Assembly: GCA_002085155.1 (NCBI GenBank) | Contig: NASX01000022.1 | Coordinates: 5,971 to 69,970, forward strand | DNA length: 64,000 bases | Origin: Sorangiineae bacterium NIC37A_2 | Lineage (GTDB): Bacteria > Myxococcota_A > Polyangia > Polyangiales > Polyangiaceae | Direction: 5' to 3' | In this document: in pieces, positions 33,655 to 42,900 of the stretch | Position numbering within the stretch: the stretch's first letter is position 1 | Layout of the letters: every line of letters starts with the position of its first letter | The notes under the pieces: generated by a model | Seen by the model: only the letters and a program-made list of their open reading frames with translations | The model's database searches: none | What the model was told of the DNA's origin: nothing | Made by a program: the position numbers and the translations under genes

Positions 33655-34677
33655 TCAGTCCTTCCAGAGAATCTTCCACGGATTTTGTTTCAAGTCTCGT
33701 ACGAGCTCCTGCAAATCGTCATAAAGCGCTTCATCCATCAAGAGCGCCCCGGCGCTGCCTTTGCCGGCCTTGATCTCCGAAACGATGCTCTGGGCGTCGT
33801 TTGCCACGGATTTGGCCGTCGTCAGCAGGGCTTTGGTGTCCTTTGCGGCGACGCGGATGGTCTCGAGCTGCTCCGGCTCGGCCAGGACGCTGACAACGGC
33901 GCTCCCATCTTTCAGCACAGTGCGCGTGTCCTTCAGCATCGGCTCTAGGTTTTCGTCGAGGACGCGGGTGATGTTGTCGAGGCGAGTCAGGATGCGCTCG
34001 ATGCGCGGGCCGTCGACGTACTGCGTCCGAACGGCGGCGAGGAGCTCTTCGCTGTGGGCTGCGATCGAGTCGGCCCGCTTCAGGAGAAGGTCGACCTCTT
34101 CTTTTCGATCGCCGAGCAGCGCAGCGGTGCCCTTGAGGGTCTGATGCAGAGCGTCGATGGTCTCGCCGATCTGTTTCTCGCGGCCGACGGCGCCTTCATA
34201 GGCGCGGTGCATTAGTTCGTAACCTTCCCCGAGCAGCTGATCGATGCGGGGCGGGGAGACGCCGAGCACTGTCGCGTCGGAAGGGAGCACCGGGAGCGAA
34301 GGCGTTCCGGGTTCAATGGCGAGGTGCATCTCGCCGAGCACCCCTTGAGCGGTGATGAAGAAGACCGCATCCTCGTGGATCACGTTTTTGTAGTTGGCGT
34401 CGATGGCGGCGACCACGCGCACCGGAGGCGCCTTTTGTCCTGTGCGCGGGCTGATTTGATCGCCTCGGAACTCGATGGCCTGGACGCGGCCCACGCGGAT
34501 GCCCGCGATGCGCACCGGTGAGCCGGACTGCAGACCGCCGGGGTTCTCGAATTCGACGAAGATGCGGTGGCTCGGCTGCAAACTGAGCCCTCCCATCATG
34601 ACGACGAAACCCACGAGCAGGACGACGGACAGCGCCATCAACCCGCCCACTTTCATTTCCATCGATCGTTCGCTCAT
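33655..34677 (-). CDS. MCE/MlaD-family substrate-binding protein
   Basis: 340 residues. N-terminal membrane anchor (GGLMALSVVLLVGFVVMMGG, about 11-30), then a single MCE domain (about 37-135: FENPGGLQSGSPVRIAGIRV and VFFITAQGVLGEMHLAIEPG), then a long helical region (about 150-340). MlaD proteins form hexameric rings in the periplasm that shuttle phospholipid between membranes. Last gene of a five-gene operon with overlapping start/stop codons. The extended helical tail could form a needle or tunnel as in other MCE proteins. Confidence 0.9.
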   Translation of the reverse strand: MSERSMEMKVGGLMALSVVLLVGFVVMMGGLSLQPSHRIFVEFENPGGLQSGSPVRIAGIRVGRVQAIEFRGDQISPRTGQKAPPVRVVAAIDANYKNVIHEDAVFFITAQGVLGEMHLAIEPGTPSLPVLPSDATVLGVSPPRIDQLLGEGYELMHRAYEGAVGREKQIGETIDALHQTLKGTAALLGDRKEEVDLLLKRADSIAAHSEELLAAVRTQYVDGPRIERILTRLDNITRVLDENLEPMLKDTRTVLKDGSAVVSVLAEPEQLETIRVAAKDTKALLTTAKSVANDAQSIVSEIKAGKGSAGALLMDEALYDDLQELVRDLKQNPWKILWKD

Positions 34678-35420
34678 GTCGTCTCGAGGGGGCCTTCCGG
34701 TTTGCCGTGGATGAACTGCCCTACGACGGGATCGGTCGACCCGAGCAAGTCCTCTTGCGTGCCGCTCGCAAGAACTTTCCCTTTGTAGAGCATCGTCACC
34801 CGGTGTGCGATGCCAAAAATGCTCGGCAGATCGTGGGACACCACGATGCAGCCCACGCCTCGCTTCTCGGCCAGCTCGGCGATCAGCGCGTCGACGCGGC
34901 GGGCGCTCAGGGGGTCGAGGCTGGTCGTCGGTTCGTCGAACAGCATGTACTCGGGCTCGAGGGCCAAAGCGCGGGCAACGGCGACCGATTTTCTCATGCC
35001 GTCCCCGAGCCGCACCGGCAGCGCCGTCGCATAGTCGGCCATCCCGACCTCCTCGAGCAGGCTCCGAGCCCGAGCGAGCGCCGCTTTTTCGCTGAGGTCT
35101 GTGTGTTTGAGGAGAGGTAGACTCACGTTCTCCTCACACGTCATGGAGTCGAAGAGCGTCGCGTGCTGGAGCACGAGCGCGCACTTCTTTCGGATCGGAT
35201 AGAACTGTTTTTCGGTGAAATGGGTCACGTCGACGCCATCGACCAGGACCTGGCCTCGGTCCGGCCGGAGCAGGCCTACGATGTGCTTCAACAGCACGCT
35301 TTTTCCGGCGCCGGAGGTGCCAATCACAAAATGGATCTCGCCTTCTTTGGCGCTGAGATCGACGCCGTCCAAGATGACCTTTTCGCCGAAGCTCTTGTGG
35401 ATCCCGATGAGCTCGATCAA
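34674..35420 (-). CDS. MlaF-like ABC ATPase with degenerate signature motif (ATPase 2)
   Basis: 248 residues. Walker A GTSGAGKS (34-41), Q-loop Gln85 (LVLQHATLF), Walker B YMLFDEPTTSLDP (Asp162, Glu163) and H-loop His196 (IVVSHDLPS) are intact. The signature motif, normally LSGGQ or LSGGM, is LGDGM (138-142, in VRLGDGMRKSVAVARA). It would energise phospholipid transport with the MlaE-like permeases beside it. The defect is the complement of that in the first ATPase of the operon, which has an intact signature and no H-loop His. Overlaps both neighbours by four bases. Confidence 0.9.
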   Translation of the reverse strand: MIELIGIHKSFGEKVILDGVDLSAKEGEIHFVIGTSGAGKSVLLKHIVGLLRPDRGQVLVDGVDVTHFTEKQFYPIRKKCALVLQHATLFDSMTCEENVSLPLLKHTDLSEKAALARARSLLEEVGMADYATALPVRLGDGMRKSVAVARALALEPEYMLFDEPTTSLDPLSARRVDALIAELAEKRGVGCIVVSHDLPSIFGIAHRVTMLYKGKVLASGTQEDLLGSTDPVVGQFIHGKPEGPLETT

Positions 35421-36268
35421 GACCCCCCCACGATTTCGACGAAGGCGCCGATGATGAAGCCGAGGATGATCACGGCGAGGGACGACTGAACCACTGCGCG
35501 GGTCGTCGCGTCGCCGACGCCCCGGGAACCGCCCTCCGCGTAGAGGCCCGCGTGGGAGCTCACGAGCGGCACCGCTGCGCCAAAGACGAGGCTCTTGACG
35601 ATGCCCATGGCGATGTCGACTCCGTCGACGAAGCGGAAGTCGAGGAAGGTGGTCGGGTTGATTTCGAAGGCGAAATAACCTGTCGCGACGCCCGAGACCA
35701 CGGCGACCGCCCCGCCGATCAGGGTGATGAGGGGCGTGTAGATGAGGCTCGCGAGCACCCTCGGCAAGACCAAGGTCACGACGGGATCGGCGCCGGAGAG
35801 GCGGAGCGCGTCGAGCTGGTCGGTGACGCGCATGCCGCCGATTTCGGCCGCGATCCCCGCGCCGACGCGGGTGGCGAGCATGAGCGCGGTGAGGGTGGCG
35901 GCCAGATCCCGCGTCAGGATCTCGAGATAACTCGGGCCAATCGTGGTCATGTCCGGGACCACGCGGGCGGCCTGAATGCCCGCCTGGTAGACCAAAATCG
36001 AGCTCACGAAGGCGAGGACCAAGGCGACGAACCCGAGGGAGCGGATGCCGTCCTCGGCGATGCGATCACTGACGCCGCCCCGCTCGAGGCGCGGAAACGC
36101 CGCGGTCACCGCGCTCATGGTTCGGAAGATGTTGCCTTCTTCGTCGCTCGGCAGAACGAAGCCGGGCATCGGCCTCTGCACGACGAGCTCCGTCTGTTTC
36201 GGGGGGATCGAGGCGCGCCGAATCTCGTCGCGGGTGCGGAGCACCGGTTCGTCCTCAGGTTGACTCAT
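35417..36268 (-). CDS. MlaE-family ABC permease (permease 2)
   Basis: 283 residues. A cytoplasmic N-terminal extension of about 70 residues precedes the membrane part. The MlaE hallmark cytoplasmic coupling region reads ATLTALMLATRVGAGIAAEI, then GGMRVTDQLDALRLSGADP. Four to five membrane helices follow the usual MlaE plan, ending with VVQSSLAVIILGFIIGAFVEIV. It would form the phospholipid channel in the inner membrane, probably as a heterodimer with permease 1 encoded directly upstream. Four-base overlaps at both ends. Confidence 0.9.
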   Translation of the reverse strand: MSQPEDEPVLRTRDEIRRASIPPKQTELVVQRPMPGFVLPSDEEGNIFRTMSAVTAAFPRLERGGVSDRIAEDGIRSLGFVALVLAFVSSILVYQAGIQAARVVPDMTTIGPSYLEILTRDLAATLTALMLATRVGAGIAAEIGGMRVTDQLDALRLSGADPVVTLVLPRVLASLIYTPLITLIGGAVAVVSGVATGYFAFEINPTTFLDFRFVDGVDIAMGIVKSLVFGAAVPLVSSHAGLYAEGGSRGVGDATTRAVVQSSLAVIILGFIIGAFVEIVGGS

Positions 36269-37038
36269 GGTGCGAGCGCCTCCGCGGCAAAAGAAACGAG
36301 AGCATCAAAGACGAAGATCATCAGCGCCGAGAGCACGACACTTTGATTCACCGCGCGACCCACCCCGGGCGCGCCGCCCCGGGCGTGCAGGCCGAAGGAG
36401 GTGCTCGTAGCGCCGATGATGATCCCGAAGATGAGCGCTTTGAGAGCGCCGTGGAGCACATCCTCAGGGCCGATCAGGCCGCTCACGAGACCGTTCCAAA
36501 AAGTCACCGGGTGCACCCCGAGCAGCCCAAATCCGCTGAGAGCCGCGCCGAGGAGCGCGACCGCCATCGACAGCAGCGTGCCGAGGACGGTCGTGAGCAC
36601 GATGGCGAGGACGCGCGGAGCGACCAGATAGGGCCCGGGATCGACAGCGATCGCGCGCAGACCGTCGACCTGTTCGGTGACCGTGAGCGTGCCGAGCTCG
36701 GCGGTGTTGTTGCTCCCGGCGCGTCCGGAAATCATGAGGCCGGTGAGGACGGGGCCGACTTCACGCAGGATGCCAAAACCCGCGCCCCAGCCGAGCAGTC
36801 CGTGGGCCCCGAAGCGGGTGATGAGGGGCGCGGATTGGACGACCATGATGCCGCCCACGAACAGCGCCGTGGCGACGATGACGGGGATCGAGCCAACTCC
36901 GAGCCGCAAGAGGCTGTCGCGGAGCTGGCGACCGTCGACCTTACCGCGCAAAGTGCCGTCGAAGGTCGTGGCGAGCACGACCCCGAGGCCGCCGAGCCCC
37001 TGCAGGAAATCACCGAAGAAGCGGAGAAGTTCCCTCAT
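36265..37038 (-). CDS. MlaE-family ABC permease (permease 1)
   Basis: 257 residues. N-terminal amphipathic helix (MRELLRFFGDFLQGLGGLGV), membrane helices beginning IPVIVATALFVGGIMVVQSA, and the coupling region REVGPVLTGLMISGRAGSNN, then TAELGTLTVTEQVDGLRAI. This is the more canonical of the two permeases; it differs clearly from permease 2 in sequence and lacks the N-terminal extension. Overlaps both neighbouring genes by four bases. Confidence 0.9.
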   Translation of the reverse strand: MRELLRFFGDFLQGLGGLGVVLATTFDGTLRGKVDGRQLRDSLLRLGVGSIPVIVATALFVGGIMVVQSAPLITRFGAHGLLGWGAGFGILREVGPVLTGLMISGRAGSNNTAELGTLTVTEQVDGLRAIAVDPGPYLVAPRVLAIVLTTVLGTLLSMAVALLGAALSGFGLLGVHPVTFWNGLVSGLIGPEDVLHGALKALIFGIIIGATSTSFGLHARGGAPGVGRAVNQSVVLSALMIFVFDALVSFAAEALAP

Positions 37039-38066
37039 TTCTTCCTCCAGGAGTCCGGCGGGCTCGGCTCCGACTCACTCGGGGGCGGGGGCGCCTCCGC
37101 CCAGGAGTGCCGCGCCGGAGCGCTGCTCGGAGGAGGCACACTTGCGTCGGCTGAGCCGGGGAGCTCGGGGGAGTTCCAAGGGGGGGCGGAGGGTGAAGGC
37201 CTCCAAGCGGGCACCTCGGGTTTGGCTTGAGCGAGCACGTGGGCCAAAAGCCCCTCTCCTTGTTGGGGAGCTTCGGGGCGTTTGAGCGTACCAGAGGAGC
37301 TGAGCAGTTCGTCGAACGCCGCGACAGAGATCCTCTCGCTCGGCGAGAAGGCGCCGCCCAAAAACTCCCGCACGAAGTCCATGCGCGCGCTCCGCGCTTC
37401 GCTGGCGGGCCCTTCGTAAACGACGCGCCCGGCCCGGAACACCGCCACGCGATCGACGGACCCGAGCACACTCGCGACGTCACTCGAGACGACTGCGATC
37501 GTCGCGCCCGTTTTTTCTTGCTGCCGCCGGAGGAGCGCGAACGTGCGCGCGGAGGTCACCGGGTCGAGGCCGGCCGCGGGCTCGTCATAAAGGAGATAAG
37601 CGGGCCGATGGATCGCGGCGCGCGCGAGTCCCACGCGCCGCTTCTGGCCCCCCGAGAGCCCCTGGACCGCGCGTTCCTCGAAGCCTGCGAGGCCGACCGT
37701 TGCGAGCGCTTCGGCGACGCGACTCCGGATCTCGCTCGGATCGCGGACCCCGCGCCGCTTGAGCGGAAAGGCCACGTTCTCTCCGACCGTCAGGTGCTCG
37801 AAGAGGGCGATGTTTTGGAAGGCCATTCCGAGCCGCTCCTGCAGCCGCGCCCGCTCGGTGTAACGAGCGCCAACCATCTCCTCGCCTTGGATGCGGATGC
37901 TCCCGGCGTCCGGCTCGATGAGTCCTGCGATGGCCCTGAGCGTGAGGCTCTTGCCCGAAGCGGGCGGCCCCACGATGCCGAGGATCGTCCCATCGGGCAC
38001 CGTGAGCGCGACCCCTCGCAGCGCAGGCAGATCGAAGGACTTATAGAGGCGCTCTACCGAGATCAC
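37035..38066 (-). CDS. MlaF-like ABC ATPase lacking H-loop His, with Pro-rich tail (ATPase 1)
   Basis: 343 residues. Walker A GPPASGKS (33-40), Q-loop Gln84 (MAFQNIALF), canonical signature LSGGQ (137-141) and Walker B YLLYDEPAAGLDP (Asp161, Glu162). The H-loop His is replaced by Ser195 (AVVSSDVASV). After about residue 235 there is a non-conserved tail, Pro/Ser-rich at the end (SAPARHSWAEAPPPPSESEP), about 100 residues longer than a plain MlaF. First gene of the MCE operon. With ATPase 2 it would form one complete ATP site (its signature plus ATPase 2 Walker/H-loop) and one degenerate site. Confidence 0.88.
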   Translation of the reverse strand: MISVERLYKSFDLPALRGVALTVPDGTILGIVGPPASGKSLTLRAIAGLIEPDAGSIRIQGEEMVGARYTERARLQERLGMAFQNIALFEHLTVGENVAFPLKRRGVRDPSEIRSRVAEALATVGLAGFEERAVQGLSGGQKRRVGLARAAIHRPAYLLYDEPAAGLDPVTSARTFALLRRQQEKTGATIAVVSSDVASVLGSVDRVAVFRAGRVVYEGPASEARSARMDFVREFLGGAFSPSERISVAAFDELLSSSGTLKRPEAPQQGEGLLAHVLAQAKPEVPAWRPSPSAPPWNSPELPGSADASVPPPSSAPARHSWAEAPPPPSESEPSPPDSWRKK

Positions 38067-38146
38067 TTGGCGTCCTGCCAGCTTATACGCGGTTGTCCGC
38101 GGGCCGCGAGATTCCGGACAAGACGGCCCCGCGCCGCGGGACTTCA

Positions 38147-38160
38147 GGGGCGGGCGCCCC
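38147..38160 (-). terminator. Short GC hairpin after the pseudokinase gene
   Basis: GGGGC-GGGC-GCCCC, a 5-bp stem five bases beyond the pseudokinase stop on the minus strand. No U-tract, so termination here is tentative. The rest of the about 100-base gap to the MCE operon holds no gene. Confidence 0.3.
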
Positions 38161-38165
38161 GAGCC

Positions 38166-39788
38166 TCAGAACTTGGTTCGGGTGATGTCGAGCTTCGGGT
38201 GGCTCGGGAAGCTCATCGCCCGCACTCGGCTCGCAATGCAGGACTGGATCTGCGGATTGCGCGGGGTGGTCGTCACCGTGACGCCGACAGCGCGGCCATT
38301 TTGGATGGCCGCGCACACGTTGACGCCCATGCTATCGGGGACTCCACAGCTATTGAGGTACGCTCCGTGCCCGAGGATGGCCTGGAATTGGCCTGCGGTG
38401 AGATCCGCCTGGCCGCCCTTGGCGCCGATCTTCATCTCCTCGACGTAGGCGTTTTGGGCTGCTTCACAGCTCATGCCGCCCGAGAGCTGGGGGATGCCTC
38501 CGACGGAGCCGGTGACCCGGCCGACGCCGCCGCCCACGGACTTTTTCTTGACGAGGCCCGCGTCTGACTCGACGTTCGCCGCGGTTTCTTCGACGACCGC
38601 GACGGCATCGCTCTTCTGACCGCGTTTGGTCAGGATGAACACGACGGCGGCGGCCCCGAGCAGCCCGAGGGCGATCACACCGATCAGCGCTTTGCCGCGG
38701 AGGCTGCGCGACTCCTGGACTACGGCCTGAGCGATCGCCGCCTTTTCGGCTTTTTCGTGGCGATGGAGCCGCGCGTGACGCGCGAAGGGAGCGAAGTCGG
38801 GGTGATCTTTGATCGCGATCGGCTCGTGAGCGCCGATGCGGAGAAGGTCCTCCTCCTCGAAGGTGTGGCTCGCGATCTGCTGTAGGAGCTCGACGGCGCG
38901 GAAGGGGCCATGATCCATGCCGCTCTTCACGACGACATAGCGGGGCGCGGGATCGGCCTCCAGCCGCATCTTGATCGCGTGGAGCTCGTCGGCCGTCTGG
39001 GCCATGGGGATCGCTCCGGGGATCGGAGCGGGACCGGGCGAGGGGGGCCGGGGAGCTTCTGCGCCCATTCCGGGACCGGGCTTCGGCATGAGCGACATCG
39101 ACACGTCGATCTCGATCGAGTGCTGCATGGGGCGGATGGCGGGCGCAGCAGGGGCCTCGGGGCCGAGGGAGAAGTGGATCTGAGGCGCGGAGAAGTGGGC
39201 GGAGCCCACTCCTGGCCCGGGGGAGGTGATCACGGGAGCGGGCGCTTCAGGCGCCGCCGCTCGGGGAGCGGCGGCGGCCGGAGCGCGCGAGACCTGTTGG
39301 TGGATCTGGTAGAGGGCCTGGGCCAGCGCGTGGAGGTCGTCGGGGCGCGCGGCGGGATCGCTTGCGAGGGCGAAGGAGAGGGCCTGATCGAGCTCAGGCG
39401 GGGTTCCCGGCGCGACCTGAGACAGGGGCCGCATGCCCGGACCGACGCTCTGCAGGGAAAGGAGCTCGTAGAGGATGGCCCCGACGCTGTAGACCGAGGC
39501 CCGGGCGGATCCGGGGAGCCGGCCCTGGGACTCGGGGGGGAGACAGGCGAGGTCCCGGGGATCTGTCGGCGGCTGGGCCGAAGCGGGCCCGGCGTGGAAG
39601 AGCTGGTCCTGGCCGAAATACAGAGCGCTCGGGTAGACGAAGAACGTGTAGCCGGCGCGATGTTGCTCGGCGAGCTCGGCCGCCAGCGCTCCCGCGATGG
39701 GGAGGGCCTCCTCGAGGCTCGCGGGCTGCCCCTGGGCGCGCCTAGTTTCGATGAGAGTGCGGAGGGTGGGTTCAGAGGTCGAGGACAT
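38166..39788 (-). CDS. Pseudokinase-GYF-transmembrane protein
   Basis: 540 residues from ATG 39788. Residues about 25-165 look like the C-lobe of a Ser/Thr kinase (ASVYSVGAILYELLSLQS; ASDPAARPDDLHALAQALY), but there is no Gly loop or VAIK Lys, and the catalytic-loop position reads GYTFFVYPSALYFGQ instead of HRDLKPxN. A Pro/Ala-rich linker (about 166-280) leads to a GYF-like domain (about 283-340: RYVVVKSGMDHGPFRAVELL), a basic segment, one membrane helix (about 367-386) and a C-terminal domain with a Cys pair ending QSCIASRVRAMSFPSHPKL, similar to TonB/AgmX-like tails. Probably a signalling scaffold. Divergent from a giant TPR gene 165 bases away. Confidence 0.75.
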   Translation of the reverse strand: MSSTSEPTLRTLIETRRAQGQPASLEEALPIAGALAAELAEQHRAGYTFFVYPSALYFGQDQLFHAGPASAQPPTDPRDLACLPPESQGRLPGSARASVYSVGAILYELLSLQSVGPGMRPLSQVAPGTPPELDQALSFALASDPAARPDDLHALAQALYQIHQQVSRAPAAAAPRAAAPEAPAPVITSPGPGVGSAHFSAPQIHFSLGPEAPAAPAIRPMQHSIEIDVSMSLMPKPGPGMGAEAPRPPSPGPAPIPGAIPMAQTADELHAIKMRLEADPAPRYVVVKSGMDHGPFRAVELLQQIASHTFEEEDLLRIGAHEPIAIKDHPDFAPFARHARLHRHEKAEKAAIAQAVVQESRSLRGKALIGVIALGLLGAAAVVFILTKRGQKSDAVAVVEETAANVESDAGLVKKKSVGGGVGRVTGSVGGIPQLSGGMSCEAAQNAYVEEMKIGAKGGQADLTAGQFQAILGHGAYLNSCGVPDSMGVNVCAAIQNGRAVGVTVTTTPRNPQIQSCIASRVRAMSFPSHPKLDITRTKF

Positions 39789-39953
39789 GAGCGAAACGCC
39801 AAACGGCTGGCCGGGGTACTTCCGAAGGCCGGGGGGATGGCCGCTCGCTTTTGTGGCCGATCCCGTCTCGAAACACCGCGGTGAACGCCTTCCTATCAAA
39901 ATCGTGGCGCCGTTGCTACAGTGAGGGTGAAAGTGATAGCGTCGAACTAGCCA
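39789..39953. promoter_or_regulatory. Divergent promoter region
   Basis: 165 bases between the pseudokinase and giant TPR gene starts. It must hold both promoters. No clear -35/-10 or operator could be assigned. Confidence 0.4.
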
Positions 39954-42900
39954 ATGGATGCGCGACAGCTGGATGCCCTTGCGAAAAGATTAGGTCAGGA
40001 CCCCGGAGACGCGGAGGCCCTCAGCGCGGCGTACGAGCATGGGCAGACCGATCCTCGTGGCTACGCGGTATTTTTGGAGAAAGCCGGCGCTACCTCGACG
40101 GATCCTGCGAGCGGAGCCCATTGGTACGTCGAAGCTTCTCAGGTCTGGCTCACGAGTCTGAACGACGCCCATCGCGCTGTGCGGGCGCTCATGTCCGCCG
40201 TCGAGAAGGACCCGACCCACGAGGTCGCCGCCGAGAAACTCGCCGGGATTTACCGGGAAAAAGGCGATTTGAAGGGAGTTTTGGCGCTGCTCGATCGGCG
40301 CGCCAAGCTCATTGAGAAATTACTCCCGACGCGGCCGGACCTGCTCGACGTCGCCTCCGCGGTGCTGATTGAGCTCGCTCGAGTGCAGTCGGAGGAGCTC
40401 GGGCGCCCCGATGGGGCGCTCATTGCTTACAAACGGGCGATCGCCCTGAACCCGGGTGACTCATATTCGATCTACATGGCGCGCGAGCTGCTCAAGGCCG
40501 CGGGCAAGTGGAGCGAAGCGCTACCCCTCTTCGCCGCCGAGCAAAAACTGCTCGAAAATGACCCGGAGCGCTCTTACGCCCTGTACCTCGACGAGGTGGA
40601 GGTGTGCCGGAGCGCCGGGGACACCCTCGGCCTCCAGAAGGCTCTCCGCAAGGCGCTCGCGATCGATGCCAGCGATCCCGGCCTCAAACAGCAGCTCGGC
40701 GCCGCGATTCTCGAGCGGATCCAGGCGGGCGACCGTGTGCCTGCGGAGGAGGCCGCGGAGGCTTGTGATTTGTTTGTGAGCCTGGCGGAGATGTACGACG
40801 GCGAGTACGGCATTTCCTACGCGACGTGCGCGCTCGGCTGCGACGCGGGCAATGACCGCGCGCTGCAGCTCGCCATCTTCTACGCCGACTCCCTCTCGCG
40901 GCGCGACGAGCTCGCTCCTTTTGCGGCAGGCTATCTGACGAAAAACCCGGATGGAGCCGTGGCTCGTGAGGCGCGCGAGGTCCTACGCGGGGTGCTCGAG
41001 ACGACCTTCGACGAGAGTTACATCACAGCGCTTCGCCCCTCGAAGGGCGCGACGGAAGAGGAGCGCGCCGAAGCCCTGGCAACGATCGGCAAAGCCTATA
41101 TTGCCCACGCCAAGAAGTCCGAAGGTGAGCGCTCCTTCCGCGAGGCGCTCGCGTCGAACCCGGCCCAGCCGGACGCTCTCGAGTACCTGACGGCGACCTA
41201 CAAGTCCCAGGGGAAACACCGAGATCTCTACGAGCTCTACTCACGCGCGGCGCGCTCCGAGGGCGCATCTCTGACGGATCGAGCCGCTTGGCTCGAAGAA
41301 GCTGCGGCTCTGGCCGATGGCCCGCTCCACGACGTGGCGGCGGCGATCGAGGCGCGAAGGCAGCTCGTTCTGCTCGACCCGTCCGACGAGAGCGCTGCGG
41401 ATCAGCTCGAAGCGACCCTGTCCGAAGCGAAGAAGTGGGACGAGCTCGCAGAGCTCGTGGCCCGACGCGCGGAGGTCGCGACGGACATCGAACTGCGCCT
41501 GAGCCGGCTCCGAAAGCTCATTGTCCTGCAAAGGGACAAGCGAGGCGACAAACGCGGGCTCGCCCTCGCGCTCTCGAGCCTGGCTCGTCTCGAGCCGGAC
41601 GAACCGGAACACGCCGAGCAAGCGACCGAGGCCTATCGGGCCGTCGACGAAAAAGACGCGCCGATCGCCCTGCTCGAGGAGCTCCGTCGGCAGATTGCGC
41701 CCTCTGAGACGAGCGCCCGTTATAGCCGCCTGCTCGGAGAGCTCTACGTCGAGAAGAACGAGGCCCTCCTCGCAGGAAGCGCCTTTGCGGAGGCCGCGGA
41801 CTTGCTCGCTGATAGCTCTTTGTGGGCGAAGGCGGAGGCGGAGTTTGAGCGCGCCGGAGACCGCGAGCAAGCGGCGAGGGCAGCGCGCGCGCGGGCCGAC
41901 CTCGCCAAAGATCCGGTCGAGAGAGCGAACCTCCTCAGGTCCGAAGCGCATCACCGCGCGGCTCTCGGGGACGTCCAGGGGGCGACCGATTGTCTACTGG
42001 AGGCGGTGCGTACCGCTCCCGGTCAGAAGGAGCTCGCCGACGAGCTCGAGGCTCGGTACCGCGAATACGGTCAAATCGACGCGGTGGCACGGCTCCTGCT
42101 CGAGCTCGCCGAGGCCCATGAAAATCAGAGCCGCAGAGCGGAGCTGCTCCGTCGCGCCGCCGAGGTGCTCAAGACCGAACTCAAAGACGACGAGGGGATG
42201 CGCCAAGCGCTCATCCTCCTCCTCGAGAGCGAGGAAGATCCCGAGGCGCTCAGGGTGCTGGCTGACGACGCAGAGTCGCTCGGGGATCTCTCGGGAGCCC
42301 TCAGCTATCTGGCTCGTCTCGAAGCCCTTTCCGAGGGACCCGAGCTCCGCGCCCTGGCCCATCGTTCGGCGCGCCTCATGCAAGAGCTCGGCGACGACGC
42401 CGGAGCCCTCAGCCGCTATGATATCGCCCTCGAAGTCGATCCTGACGATATCGAGGCCCTGACCCAAAAGGCCGAGCTCGAGCTCAAGCTCGGCGACCCC
42501 GCCGCAAGCGCCAAGAGCTACAAAACGCTCACAGAAAAGACGACCGGCGCCGTGCGGCTCGAACACGCACGCAAGCTCTCGGTCTTGCTCGAAGATGAGC
42601 TCGGCGACGCCGAAGGCGCCGTGAGGGCGCTCGAGATCGTGATCGAGCTCGACAAAGACGATCTCGGCGCGGTTGAACGCATCGCCGCTCTCTCGGAGCG
42701 GCTCGGCAATTGGGCCGCGTTTGCTGGTTACCAGGCGCAGCTCGTCGAGTTCGAAGGGGATCCCGAAGAGGCCTATCGGATGGCCGAGAAGCTCGCGAAC
42801 GTCCTGGTCGAGGAGCTCGATCGGAAAAAGGACGCGATGGCGGTCCTTTTGCCCTTCGCGAAAGATGGCGTCGAGGAAGCGCGCACGCGCTACATCAGCC

